56,685 nt of DNA. It comes from a bacterium (lineage in GTDB: Bacteria > Pseudomonadota > Alphaproteobacteria > Rhizobiales > Aestuariivirgaceae). Under the pieces are notes generated by a model, which searched no databases, had not been told where the DNA came from, and was given only the letters and a program-made list of their open reading frames with translations. Below are positions 37,036 to 45,418 of this stretch, in pieces (position 1 is the stretch's first letter; every line of letters starts with the position of its first letter). The stretch covers positions 1 to 56,685 of the forward strand of contig JALHQC010000024.1 of NCBI GenBank assembly GCA_022842165.1, read 5' to 3'. The position numbers and the translations under genes are program-made.

Positions 37036-39315
37036 CTACCTGTCGAAGGGATTCTGCCCGGAATACATCCGCCAGATGGCACCGATCACATTCGAGTAGT
37101 CATCGGTCCATGGCGTCGTCGCCTCATCCGCCGTGGCACGGTGCCAGGCTTCGTCGGTGGCGAGCCCACGCACCGCCATGGGCGACTTCCCGATGATGGC
37201 GAGATGCGGTCTCAGGTCGAGCTTCGAGGGGTCCGGGTTCCAGTACTTGAGGTCGAGCGCATTGTACCACGCCTTGAGCCCGCGCGCCCGCGCCGCGCCC
37301 TCGATGACGCTGGCAAGCTCCATGAAGCGGTTCGAAATGTGGAAGACCACCACCCCATCAGGCTTCAGCTTGGAAAGATACATGTCGAGTGCCTCGACCG
37401 TCATCAGATGCGCCGGCACCGAGTCCGACGAGAAGGCATCGAGCACGATCAGGTCAAAGCTCTCGGGCGCGGCCTGCTGCAGGCGCAGGCGCCCGTCGCC
37501 CATCACGATGGGAGGCTCATTCCCGCAGTCGCGCAGATAGGTGAAATACTCCGGGTCCTGCGCGATCCGCACCACCTCGGGGTCGATCTCGTAGAAAGCC
37601 CAGGTCTCGCCCGGCAGCGCATGGCAAGCCATGGCCCCGGTGCCCAGCCCGATGATGGCGACCCTCTCAAGCCGGCTGCCGCCGTCGCGAAGGTGGCGGA
37701 TCAGCGAGCCGAACGGACCGTTGGAATAGTAATACGACTGCGGCTCGGGATTGGTGGTGATCCTGAGGCCATTCTCGTCCTTCCGCAATTGCGAGCCGTG
37801 CTTCGTCGTCCCATGCGCCAGCAAATGATAGCGCCCGTCGAGCGCGGGGTAGACCGAGAGCACGCCATAGAAGCTGCGCGACTGTGCAATGGGGGCGGGA
37901 ATCTTGCTCACCGTGCCATAGATCATCATCACGGAAACCAGCACCACCCCCTGCGCCAGCGGCTCGCGGCTCAGGATCAGCAGCAGCGCCAGCGACACCA
38001 GCAGCCAGGAAATGAGAATGGTGTTCTTCGCCTCTGCCCCGGCATCGCCGGTCAGCCACACGATGCCCAGCGCCACCGGCAGCATGGCAAGCGCCAGCAG
38101 CAGCCGCCGCGTAACCAGCGCGCCGGTCTCCCGCACCAGCCCCACCGCCACGAAGGCAGCGATCATCAGCAGCGGATACTCGAGCACGCTGTCGAAGATG
38201 TTGGGTGCCGCAAGGCTCGCGAACATGCCGCCCAGCACACCGCCGAGCGACATCAGGAAAAAGAATTCCGTCAGCTTTCCGGCAGCAGGCCGGAAGCGCA
38301 CGAGTTCGCCGTGGCACGCCATCATCAGCGTGAAGACGACCAGCAGGTGCAGCGGCACCAGCCACAGCTGCGTGGCGGGCGACAGTACGAACAGGCACAA
38401 GGGTGCGATGACGACGCCGAGCCTGTCGATCACGAAGCCATGCCCGATCCACGGCTTCGTCTGGAAGGTGATGACGAAGGTGAGGAGATAGATCGCCAGC
38501 GGCACGACCCACATGAACGGTGCCGAGACGAGATCGGTCGCAATATGCGCCGTCGTGCCGACCAGCAGTCCCGAGGGCACGAAGGACAGCATCACCCAGA
38601 CAAGACGCTGAACCCATGTCACCTTCGCAGCCGGCGCTTCGGCGCTGGCAGCACCCGCTGTAGCGTTGAGCGCTACGGCGGCAAGAAATCCGCACGACCC
38701 CACCATGACGACAAGCAGGATATAGGCGGCACTCCACAGATGCGTCTGCGGCAGCAGGCCGAGGAATGGCTCCACCGCCAGCGGATAGGCCAGCAGCGCC
38801 GCAAAGCTTCCGGCATTGCTGGCGCCATAGAGAAAGTAAGGATCATGCGACTGCGCGTGGCCCGAGCGCGAGAACCACGACTGCAGCAGCGGCGCATTGG
38901 CGGAAATCGCGAAGAACGGCAGACCGACGGAGGCTGCGAACAGCCCCATGAGCCAGAACGCCTCGCCCTGTTCCGGCGGAATCTCCCATCCCGCCGAAAT
39001 GCTGATCGGCAGGCTGATGACGGCACTCGCCATCACCAGCACATGGATGATGACGCCGGTACGCAGGCTGAAGGCCTTCACCAGGATATGGGCATAGCCA
39101 TAGCCCAGCAGCAGCACGCCCTGGAAGAACACCAGCGCCAGCGACCAGACGGCCGCCGTGCCGCCAAGCCGCGGCAGCGCCATCTTGGCGAACATCGGCT
39201 GGATGAGGAACATGAGCAGCGCGCTGGAAAACAGCGTAGCGCCGAAGACCGCGATGGCGACCTCTGGCCGCACCATCGGCAATTCGCTTCTCTTCGTGAC
39301 TTCCACGGAGGACAT
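37036..39315 (-). CDS. fused multi-spanning membrane protein / spermidine synthase-like protein
   Basis: This is a 759-residue two-part protein. Residues about 15-480 hold roughly twelve or more membrane segments (for example SSALLMFLIQPMFAKMALPRLGG, FFFLMSLGGVLGGMFASLAAP). The soluble C-terminal part (about 500-755) is a spermidine-synthase-like methyltransferase fold: RVAIIGLGTGAMACHALPGETWAFYEIDPEVVRIA, IVMGDGRLRLQQ, DLIVLDAFSSDSVPAHLMTVEALDMYLSKLKPDGVVVFHISNRF. Fusions of this kind are widespread, with substrate unknown. ATG 39315 is preferred. A CtrA box lies 59 bp upstream of the start. Confidence 0.9.
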   Translation of the reverse strand: MSSVEVTKRSELPMVRPEVAIAVFGATLFSSALLMFLIQPMFAKMALPRLGGTAAVWSLALVFFQGVLLLGYGYAHILVKAFSLRTGVIIHVLVMASAVISLPISISAGWEIPPEQGEAFWLMGLFAASVGLPFFAISANAPLLQSWFSRSGHAQSHDPYFLYGASNAGSFAALLAYPLAVEPFLGLLPQTHLWSAAYILLVVMVGSCGFLAAVALNATAGAASAEAPAAKVTWVQRLVWVMLSFVPSGLLVGTTAHIATDLVSAPFMWVVPLAIYLLTFVITFQTKPWIGHGFVIDRLGVVIAPLCLFVLSPATQLWLVPLHLLVVFTLMMACHGELVRFRPAAGKLTEFFFLMSLGGVLGGMFASLAAPNIFDSVLEYPLLMIAAFVAVGLVRETGALVTRRLLLALAMLPVALGIVWLTGDAGAEAKNTILISWLLVSLALLLILSREPLAQGVVLVSVMMIYGTVSKIPAPIAQSRSFYGVLSVYPALDGRYHLLAHGTTKHGSQLRKDENGLRITTNPEPQSYYYSNGPFGSLIRHLRDGGSRLERVAIIGLGTGAMACHALPGETWAFYEIDPEVVRIAQDPEYFTYLRDCGNEPPIVMGDGRLRLQQAAPESFDLIVLDAFSSDSVPAHLMTVEALDMYLSKLKPDGVVVFHISNRFMELASVIEGAARARGLKAWYNALDLKYWNPDPSKLDLRPHLAIIGKSPMAVRGLATDEAWHRATADEATTPWTDDYSNVIGAIWRMYSGQNPFDR

Positions 39316-39373
39316 CAGGCACCCGGACGCAATTGAACGCTGCTCACACACCAGCACCTTGGCTGAACACCCT

Positions 39374-39389
39374 TTAAGTGGCCGTTAAC
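39374..39389. promoter_or_regulatory. CtrA box (TTAA-N7-TTAAC)
   Basis: TTAAGTGGCCGTTAAC matches the CtrA consensus exactly, in the 142-bp region between the divergent membrane-spermidine synthase and DUF2585 genes. It could act on either. Consensus is established; function here is inference. Confidence 0.5.
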
Positions 39390-39457
39390 GCCGTCATCCG
39401 AAAACCCTTGGGGGCAGAGGCCGCAATGTCGCGCGCTGGCTTGGGAACACGAAAGCG

Positions 39458-40039
39458 ATGGCGGCACTTTCCGCGCCACGGACCTCCACCGCACGCGGCA
39501 TCGCTCTTGCTGCGGCCATGATCGGCGCCACCCTCGTCATTCTGTGGGCCATGGGGCGCGTCCCCATCTGCACCTGCGGCAGCGTGAAGCTGTGGTTCGG
39601 CCCGGCGGCGAGCGATGAAACCTCCCAGCACTTCAGTGACTGGTACACGCTGAGCCATGTGATCCACGGCTTCCTGTTCTATGCCGCGGCTTACGCCTTC
39701 TTCCGCCATTGGAGCTTCGGATCGCGCCTCGCAGCCGCAACGCTCGTCGAGAGCACGTGGGAAATCCTCGAGAACACCAGCTTCATCATCAACCGCTACC
39801 GCGAACAGACGGTCTCGCTCGACTATTTCGGCGACAGCATCCTGAATTCCTTCAGCGACATTCTGGCCATGCTGCTCGGCTTCCTGCTTGCATCCCGGCT
39901 CCCCGTTTGGGCCAGCATCGCCATCTGCCTGTTCTTCGAATTGCTGGCGGCGGTCATGATCCGCGACAATCTCACGCTCAACATCATCATGCTGCTATGG
40001 CCGATGGAGTTCATCAAGAACTGGCAGATGGGTGTGTAA
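39458..40039 (+). CDS. DUF2585 (UPF0314) membrane protein
   Basis: This is a 193-residue integral membrane protein with about four membrane segments. It matches the UPF0314/DUF2585 family of Alphaproteobacteria: RVPICTCGSVKLWFG, SQHFSDWYTLSHVIHGFLFY, LVESTWEILENTSFIINRYRE, DYFGDSILNSFSDILAMLLGFLLASRLPV, and the C-terminal IRDNLTLNIIMLLWPMEFIKNWQ. The function is unknown; the two cysteines in CTC and the histidine pair in SHVIH are conserved features. It is divergent from the membrane-spermidine synthase gene. Confidence 0.92.
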   Translation: MAALSAPRTSTARGIALAAAMIGATLVILWAMGRVPICTCGSVKLWFGPAASDETSQHFSDWYTLSHVIHGFLFYAAAYAFFRHWSFGSRLAAATLVESTWEILENTSFIINRYREQTVSLDYFGDSILNSFSDILAMLLGFLLASRLPVWASIAICLFFELLAAVMIRDNLTLNIIMLLWPMEFIKNWQMGV

Positions 40040-40063
40040 GTGATTGACGATTAACTCAAAAAG

Positions 40064-40291
40064 CTACCTCCCATATCTGGGGTGCGCCGGCTCGATCAGG
40101 AAGTACGCCCACAGCGAAACATATTTCTCGCCGTAGACCAGCACCTTGCAGATATCGCCGGATACCGAGGTAACGGGTCCTTCCCGCCCATCGGGAATCA
40201 TCACCTGCTGGCCCACCTGGCACCAGTTTTCCGGCCCCGGCGGCACATTCGGCAGGGTCAGGAGCATCAATGTCGCAAGCGCCGCCGTCAT
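40064..40291 (-). CDS. small membrane-anchored protein, unknown function
   Basis: This is a 75-residue protein with an N-terminal hydrophobic anchor (TAALATLMLLTLP) and a compact C-terminal part (CQVGQQVMIPDGREGPVTSVSGDICKVLVYGEKYVSLWAYFLIEP) that looks like a small beta barrel. I do not recognise a named family. The start is unclear: ATG 40291 gives a signal-anchor-like N terminus, while TTG 40327 would add 12 residues. It begins 33 bp after the end of the CdhR-like gene on the same strand. Confidence 0.55.
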   Translation of the reverse strand: MTAALATLMLLTLPNVPPGPENWCQVGQQVMIPDGREGPVTSVSGDICKVLVYGEKYVSLWAYFLIEPAHPRYGR

Positions 40292-40323
40292 GAGCGCGAT
40301 TGAAGCCAAGTCCGTTGCAATAA

Positions 40324-41262
40324 TCAAGTAGCCCGCAGCGCCGACGGCGGCTTCCCGTAACGCGCGCGGAAGCTGCGCGAGAACAGCGGCAGCGAGGAAA
40401 ACCCGCAAGCCACCGCAATCTCGCGGATGCTCATGCCTGAATAGGTGATGAGGCGCTCCGCCTTCTCCAGCCGCAGCTTCAGGTAAAAGCCCATCGGCCG
40501 CTCCTTCAGCACATCATGGAACAGCCGTTCCATCTGCCGCACCGAAATTCCCCCCACCTGCGCCAGTCCCGCCGCATCGAGCGGGTCTTCTCCCTGCTCT
40601 TCCATCGCCGTGATGATCTTCAACAGCCGCGCATCCGTGGTGCCATAGCGCGCCGCCGTCGGAAGCCTCGCCTGCGTTGGTGCCTCCATCGAACGGAAGT
40701 GGACGAGCTGGTCCGCCACCATCACCGCCAGCGGCCGTCCCAGCAGCCGCCCGATCCAGTCGAGCATCATGTCGATCGCCGCCGCACCGCCTGCACAGGT
40801 CATGCGGTCACGGTCCGTCACATAGAGTGACTGCTCCGCCAGCACCTTCGGATAGCTCTCGCGAAATCCCGGCAGGCTTTCCCAATGGCAGGTGGCGCGA
40901 TAGTCGTCGAGCACGCCTGCCTCCGCCAGCAGGAACGGCCCGGTATCGATCGCCGCCATCAGCACCCGCCGCCGCGCCAGCGCCTTGATCGCCGCAAGCA
41001 TCGGCCGGGTGATGCCCTTTTCGGGCGCATAGCTGGCGGAGATCACCGCCATGTCCGGCGTGCCGACATCTGAAAGCGTGCCAGACACTGAAACCGGAAT
41101 GTCGTTCGAGGCCGCCACCGGCTGCCCATCCGCCGATACGAAGCGCCACGAGAAGGTCGGCCCCGCGAAGCGGTTGGCGACCCGCAAGGGCTCGAGCGCC
41201 CCATACAGCGCGATCATCGAGAACTTCGGCACCAGCAGGAACACGACATCGTAACGCGCCAT
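40324..41262 (-). CDS. cdhR: GlxA family AraC-type regulator, CdhR-like
   Basis: This is a 312-residue regulator. The N-terminal DJ-1/PfpI-like domain (about 1-185) contains YDVVFLLVPKFSMIALYGALEPLRVANRFAG, AAIDTGPFLLAEAGVLDDYRATCHWE and the family-specific TCAGGAAAIDMMLDWIGRLLG. The C-terminal AraC double helix-turn-helix (about 215-310) has VGGISVRQMERLFHDVLKERPMGFYLKLRLEKAERLI and IAVACGFSSLPLFSRSFRARYGKPPSALR. Pseudomonas CdhR, of the same family, activates carnitine catabolism. Here the gene is divergent from BKACE and carnitine dehydrogenase genes with an 87-bp shared promoter region, strongly suggesting the same role. Confidence 0.85.
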   Translation of the reverse strand: MARYDVVFLLVPKFSMIALYGALEPLRVANRFAGPTFSWRFVSADGQPVAASNDIPVSVSGTLSDVGTPDMAVISASYAPEKGITRPMLAAIKALARRRVLMAAIDTGPFLLAEAGVLDDYRATCHWESLPGFRESYPKVLAEQSLYVTDRDRMTCAGGAAAIDMMLDWIGRLLGRPLAVMVADQLVHFRSMEAPTQARLPTAARYGTTDARLLKIITAMEEQGEDPLDAAGLAQVGGISVRQMERLFHDVLKERPMGFYLKLRLEKAERLITYSGMSIREIAVACGFSSLPLFSRSFRARYGKPPSALRAT

Positions 41263-41349
41263 GGCGATAAAAGAAAAGCCTGTGGCGAAAAAAGTCAAAT
41301 GCTCATTCTGCGCACGGCCTAGTCTCCGCTCCACCATCAGGAGGATTCC

Positions 41350-42243
41350 ATGCAGCCCAAAGTCATCATCACCTGCGCCGTCACCGGCGCGGGCGACACC
41401 GTCGGCAAGCACCCGGCCATTCCGGTAACGCCCGAGCAAATCGCCAATTCGGCCTTGGAAGCCGCCAGCGCCGGCGCCACGGTGGTGCATTGCCATGTGC
41501 GCAACCCCGAAACCGGCAAGGGTGCGAGAAGCGTCGATCTTTACCGCGAGGTGATGGAACGCATCCGCGCGAAAAACACCGAAGTCATCATCAACCTCAC
41601 CGCCGGCATGGGCGGCGATGTCGAGGTGGGTGCCGGCGAAAACCCCATGCACTGGGGCCAGGGCACCGATTTGGTCGGCCCGCAGGAACGCCTCATCCAC
41701 ATCAAGGAACTGAAGCCCGAAATCTGCACGCTGGATTGCGGAACGCTGAATTTCGGCGACGGCCATACCATCGTCATCCAGACGCCCGCCCAGCTCCGCG
41801 AACAGGCGAAGCTCATCATGTCCTACGGCGTGAAGCCCGAGATGGAGATTTTCGATAGCGGTAATCTCTGGTTCGCCAAGCAGCTCCACATGGAAGGCCT
41901 GATCCAGGATCCTCCCCTGTTCCAGCTCTGCCTCGGCATCCCGTGGGGTGCGCCCTATGACAGCGAAACCATGGCCTATCAGAAGGCGCAGCTTCCGCCT
42001 GGCGCCATCTGGGCCGCCTTCGGCATCGGCCGCAACGAATTTCCCGCCGTGGCGCAGGCCGTGCTGCTGGGCGGCCATGTGCGTGTGGGCCTCGAAGACA
42101 ACCTCTACCTCGAGCGCGGCGTCTACGCGTCCAACGGCACGCTGGTCGAAAAGGCGGTCAAGATCATCGAGCTTCTGGGCACCAGGGTCGCCTCGCCGGA
42201 CGAAGGCCGCCAAATCCTGAAGCTCGCGCCGAGGAAGAAGTAA
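41350..42243 (+). CDS. cdhC: beta-keto acid cleavage enzyme (3-dehydrocarnitine cleavage, CdhC-like)
   Basis: This 297-residue TIM-barrel zinc enzyme of the BKACE (DUF849) family cleaves a beta-keto acid with acetyl-CoA. Zinc-ligand segment [43 protein letters not shown] and the C-terminal [21 protein letters not shown] are typical. In carnitine degradation the enzyme converts 3-dehydrocarnitine and acetyl-CoA to acetoacetate and betainyl-CoA. The placement next to carnitine dehydrogenase and a CdhR-like regulator supports this specificity. AGGAGG precedes the start, and the next gene starts 1 bp after the stop. Confidence 0.9.
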   Translation: MQPKVIITCAVTGAGDTVGKHPAIPVTPEQIANSALEAASAGATVVHCHVRNPETGKGARSVDLYREVMERIRAKNTEVIINLTAGMGGDVEVGAGENPMHWGQGTDLVGPQERLIHIKELKPEICTLDCGTLNFGDGHTIVIQTPAQLREQAKLIMSYGVKPEMEIFDSGNLWFAKQLHMEGLIQDPPLFQLCLGIPWGAPYDSETMAYQKAQLPPGAIWAAFGIGRNEFPAVAQAVLLGGHVRVGLEDNLYLERGVYASNGTLVEKAVKIIELLGTRVASPDEGRQILKLAPRKK

Positions 42244-42244
42244 C

Positions 42245-43243
42245 ATGGCCCGCACCATCAAGACCGTCGGCATCGCCGGAACCGGCCTCATCGGCGCCGG
42301 CTGGGCCGCCCGCCTCCTCTTCCGCGGCTACAACGTCATCGCCTTCGACGTTTCGCCCGCCGCCGAAGACAAGCTGAAAGCCCAGATCAAGACCGCCTGG
42401 CCCTCTCTCGAAGCCCTCCTCGGCAAGCCGGTGAAGAAAGGCAAGCTCACGTTCACCACCGACTTGAAGGAGATGGCCTCCAAGGCTGACTTCATCCATG
42501 AAGCAGCGCCCGAGCGCGAAGACCTCAAGATCAAGCTCTTCCGCGATATCGACGCCGCAGCTGCACCTGACGTGATCATCGCCTCCTCCTCCTCCGGCTT
42601 CCTGCCCACCAACCTGCAGAGCCAATGCCAGCACCCCGAACGCGTCATCATTGGCCATCCTTTCAACCCGGTCTATCTCTTGCCGCTGGTCGAGATCGTG
42701 CCGGGCGAGAAGACAGCCCCTGAATCGCTCGACCGCGCCACGGAATATTTCGAGGCCATCGGCATGCAGGTGCTGAGGCTGAAGCGCGAGATCATGGGCT
42801 ACGTCTGCGACCGCCTGCAGGAAGCCCTCTGGCGCGAGGCGCTCCACATCCTCAACAAGGATATTGCGACCACCGGCGATATCGACGACTCGATCGTCTA
42901 TTCGGCGGGCATGCGCTGGGCCTTCATGGGCTCCTTCCTCACCTATCACGTGGCCGGCGGCCCCGGCGGCATGAAGGACTTCATCAAGCAGTTCGACCCG
43001 ACGCTGGAACTCGACTGGACAGACCTCAAATTCCCGAAATGGAATGCCGAACTCGAGAAGCGCCTCGTCGAAGGCTGCGAGGCGCAAGCCCAGGGCCGCA
43101 AGGTCTCCGAGATCGAAGCCAAGCGCAACGCCATCCTCGTCGACATGATGAAGCTCTTCAAGAAGCACAAGATCGGCGCCGGGTTGGTGCTTGAACGCGA
43201 GCTGAAGGCAAGGAAGAAGAAGCCCGCAAAAACCAAATCCTGA
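42245..43243 (+). CDS. cdhA: L-carnitine 3-dehydrogenase
   Basis: This 332-residue NAD-dependent enzyme of the 3-hydroxyacyl-CoA dehydrogenase fold oxidises L-carnitine to 3-dehydrocarnitine. The N-terminal Rossmann motif is VGIAGTGLIGAGWAARLL. Features shared with known carnitine dehydrogenases rather than generic 3HCDH are ADFIHEAAPEREDLK, SSSSGFLPT, GHPFNPVYLLPLVEIVPGE, EALWREALHILN, TTGDIDDSI, GMRWAFMGSFLTYHVAGG and DWTDLK. The C terminus is lysine-rich (KARKKKPAKTKS). No separate thioesterase domain, as found in some fused forms, is present. Translation is probably coupled to the BKACE gene. Confidence 0.9.
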   Translation: MARTIKTVGIAGTGLIGAGWAARLLFRGYNVIAFDVSPAAEDKLKAQIKTAWPSLEALLGKPVKKGKLTFTTDLKEMASKADFIHEAAPEREDLKIKLFRDIDAAAAPDVIIASSSSGFLPTNLQSQCQHPERVIIGHPFNPVYLLPLVEIVPGEKTAPESLDRATEYFEAIGMQVLRLKREIMGYVCDRLQEALWREALHILNKDIATTGDIDDSIVYSAGMRWAFMGSFLTYHVAGGPGGMKDFIKQFDPTLELDWTDLKFPKWNAELEKRLVEGCEAQAQGRKVSEIEAKRNAILVDMMKLFKKHKIGAGLVLERELKARKKKPAKTKS

Positions 43244-43246
43244 TCT

Positions 43247-43341
43247 GTCATCACCGGGCTTGTCCCGGTGACCCATTGTGCAGCATTCTCAAAAATCGAA
43301 TTTTAAGCACGATGGGTCCCCGCAATGAATGCGGGGATGAC
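43247..43341. repeat. GTCAT/ATGAC-bounded palindromic repeat, copy 3
   Basis: This 95-bp element lies between cdhA and the first SDR gene. It starts GTCAT 4 bp after the cdhA stop. It contains TCACCGGG/CCCGGTGA (43251-43271), ACCCAT/ATGGGT (43271-43276 with 43312-43317) and CCCCGC/GCGGGG hairpins, ending ATGAC. Same layout as the 9010-9123 copy. Confidence 0.8.
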
Positions 43342-43363
43342 AATCGATAACGGGGAGCACCAC

Positions 43364-44134
43364 ATGCCAGCACAACGCGTCATGATCACCGCCGCAGCAG
43401 ACGGCATAGGCAAAGCCATCGCCCGCGCTTTCGCGGCGGAAGGCGCCACTGTCCACATCTGCGACGTCAACGAAACAGCCCTTGCCAAATTCCGCGATGA
43501 ATTCCCGGATATCGCGGCGAGCAAGGTCGACGTCCGCAACGAAGGCCAGATCAACGCCTGGTTCGACGACGCGCTTGACGACATGGACGGCCTCGACGTG
43601 CTGGTGAACAACGCCGGCATCAAGGGCCCGACGTCCCCTGTCGAAGGCATCGAACTCGCCGACTGGAAGGAATGCATCGAGATTTGCCTCGATTCCTACT
43701 TCCTCTGCGCCAAGCGCGCTGTGGCGGTGATGAAGGACCAGAAGTCCGGCACCATCATCAACCTGTCGTCGAATGCCGGCCAGCACGGCTTCGGCAACCG
43801 CACACCCTATGCCGCCGCGAAGTGGGGCGTCATCGGCCTCACCAAGTCGCTGGCGATCGAGATGGGCCGCTTCAACGGCCGCTGCAACGCCATCTGCCCC
43901 GGCTCGGTCAAGGGCGACCGCATCAATCGCGTCATCCAGGGCGAGGCCGACGTGCGCGGCGTGCCCTTCGACGTGGTGGCAAAGGAGATTGTCTCCAACC
44001 AGTCGCTCGAACGCCTGACCGAACCCGATGAAGTGGCGGCGCTGGCCGTCTTCCTCAGCAGCCCCGCCGCCTTCATGATCAACGGGCAGGACATCGCCAT
44101 CGACGGCCATGTCGAAACCTTCCACATCAAGTGA
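43364..44134 (+). CDS. SDR family oxidoreductase in the carnitine cluster
   Basis: This 256-residue short-chain dehydrogenase has the coenzyme loop ITAAADGIGKAIARAFAAEG, NNAGIKGPTSP, a catalytic serine region INLSSNAGQHGFGNRTP and YAAAKWGVIGLTKSLAIEM (Tyr and Lys). GSVKGDRINRV follows. The specific substrate is unknown. Within the cluster it could act on a carnitine stereoisomer or on another hydroxy/keto intermediate; this is speculation. ATG 43364 has GGGGAG upstream. It ends 8 bp before the acyl-CoA dehydrogenase gene. Confidence 0.85.
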   Translation: MPAQRVMITAAADGIGKAIARAFAAEGATVHICDVNETALAKFRDEFPDIAASKVDVRNEGQINAWFDDALDDMDGLDVLVNNAGIKGPTSPVEGIELADWKECIEICLDSYFLCAKRAVAVMKDQKSGTIINLSSNAGQHGFGNRTPYAAAKWGVIGLTKSLAIEMGRFNGRCNAICPGSVKGDRINRVIQGEADVRGVPFDVVAKEIVSNQSLERLTEPDEVAALAVFLSSPAAFMINGQDIAIDGHVETFHIK

Positions 44135-44142
44135 GCTGAGTA

Positions 44143-45306
44143 ATGGATTTCCTTCTCACCGAAGAACAGCAGATGATCGTGAAGACGACGAAGGATTTCG
44201 TCGCCAACGAACTCTATCCGCACGAGGCCGAGGTCGAGGAAACGGGCGTTCTCCGCCACGACCTCCGCGACCAGATCAAGGCCAGGGCCATCGAAGCCGG
44301 ACTCTACGCCGCCAACATGCCGGCCGAAGTGGGTGGTGCTGGCCTCGATACGCTCACATGGGTCTTGTACGAAAAAGAACTCGGCCGCGCCAACTACGCG
44401 CTGCACTGGACCTGCGTTGCGCGCCCCTCCAACATCCTCATGGCCTGCGAAGGCGAGCAGCGCGAGAAGTACCTGTTCCCGGCGGTACGCGGCGAGAAAT
44501 CCGATTGCCTCGCGATGACCGAACCCGGCGTCGGCTCGGATGTGCGCGGCATGAAGACCTTTGCAAAACAGGATGGCGACGACTTCATCATCAACGGCAC
44601 CAAGCACTTCATCAGCCACGCCGATGAAGCAAGCTTCGTCATCCTCTTCGCGGCAACGGGCGAGGAGGAAACTCCTCGCGGCAAGAAGAAGCTCATCACG
44701 GCCTTCCTCATCGACATGGGAACGCCGGGCTACACCGTCCGCCCCGGCTACAGGAACGTCTCGCATCGCGGCTACAACAATTGCATCCTCGAATTCAACG
44801 ATTGCCGTGTGCACAAGAGCCAGGTGCTGGGCGAAATTCACAAGGGCTTCGAAGTCGCGAACGACTGGCTGGGTGCTACAAGGCTTCAGGTCGCCGCCAC
44901 CTGCATCGGCCGCGCCGAACGCGCTCTCGATCATGCCAAGCAATATGCGGTGGACCGCCACCAGTTCGGCCAGCAGATCGGCAAGTTCCAGGGCGTCAGC
45001 TTCAAGCTTGCCGACATGGCGATGGAGTTGAAGGCCGCCGAGCTTCTGACACTCGAAGCCGCATGGAAGTTCGACAACAAGACCGTCACCGACATGGACA
45101 TGGCGATGGCGAAGCTCAAAGCCACCGAGATGCTGGCCTTCGTGGCGGACGAGGCGATCCAGATCCACGGCGGCATGGGCCTGATGAGCGACCTGCCACT
45201 GGAGCGCATCTGGCGCGATGCAAGGGTGGAGCGCATCTGGGAAGGCACATCCGAAATCCAGCGCCACATCATCAGCCGCGCGCTGCTGAGACCGCTGGGT
45301 GGTTAA
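44143..45306 (+). CDS. acyl-CoA dehydrogenase, probable gamma-butyrobetainyl-CoA/crotonobetainyl-CoA dehydrogenase
   Basis: This is a 387-residue FAD flavoprotein with all three acyl-CoA dehydrogenase domains. N-terminal helices start DFLLTEEQQMIVKTTKDFV. The middle barrel has CLAMTEPGVGSDVRGMKT and HFISHADEASFVILFAATG. The C-terminal helices contain AERALDHAKQYAVDRHQFGQQIGKFQGVSFKLADM, ADEAIQIHGGMGLMSDLPLERIWRDARVERIWEGTSEIQRHIISR. Context next to a CoA ligase and a CaiD-like hydratase suggests it desaturates gamma-butyrobetainyl-CoA to crotonobetainyl-CoA. Electrons would go to ETF, which is not encoded here. Confidence 0.9.
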   Translation: MDFLLTEEQQMIVKTTKDFVANELYPHEAEVEETGVLRHDLRDQIKARAIEAGLYAANMPAEVGGAGLDTLTWVLYEKELGRANYALHWTCVARPSNILMACEGEQREKYLFPAVRGEKSDCLAMTEPGVGSDVRGMKTFAKQDGDDFIINGTKHFISHADEASFVILFAATGEEETPRGKKKLITAFLIDMGTPGYTVRPGYRNVSHRGYNNCILEFNDCRVHKSQVLGEIHKGFEVANDWLGATRLQVAATCIGRAERALDHAKQYAVDRHQFGQQIGKFQGVSFKLADMAMELKAAELLTLEAAWKFDNKTVTDMDMAMAKLKATEMLAFVADEAIQIHGGMGLMSDLPLERIWRDARVERIWEGTSEIQRHIISRALLRPLGG

Positions 45307-45309
45307 CTC

Positions 45310-45408
45310 CCTTCTCCCCTTGCGGGAGAAGGTGGCGCGAAGCGCCGGATGAGGGGTCCCCTCACCCGTCATGCTTCGCATGACACCCTCTCCCGCGAGG
45401 GGAGAGGG
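45310..45408. repeat. composite palindromic repeat with CCTTCTCCC/GGGAGAAGG arms
   Basis: This roughly 99-bp element between the acyl-CoA dehydrogenase and CoA ligase genes contains four hairpins in a row: CCTTCTCCC/GGGAGAAGG (45310-45332), GGCGC/GCGCC, TGAGGGG/CCCCTCA and GTCATGC/GCATGAC, closed by CCCTCTCCC/GGGGAGAGGG. The A/G-rich 3' edge (GGAAGGAAAAG) supplies the ribosome site of the ligase gene. Related sequence recurs at 47478-47600. Confidence 0.75.
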
Positions 45409-45418
45409 AAGGAAAAGA

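Noticed and set aside
37141-39336. A 731-codon plus-strand frame opposite the membrane-spermidine synthase gene.
   Set aside because: Low-complexity arginine, glutamine and histidine translation with no domain; the minus strand has membrane segments and a conserved synthase domain.
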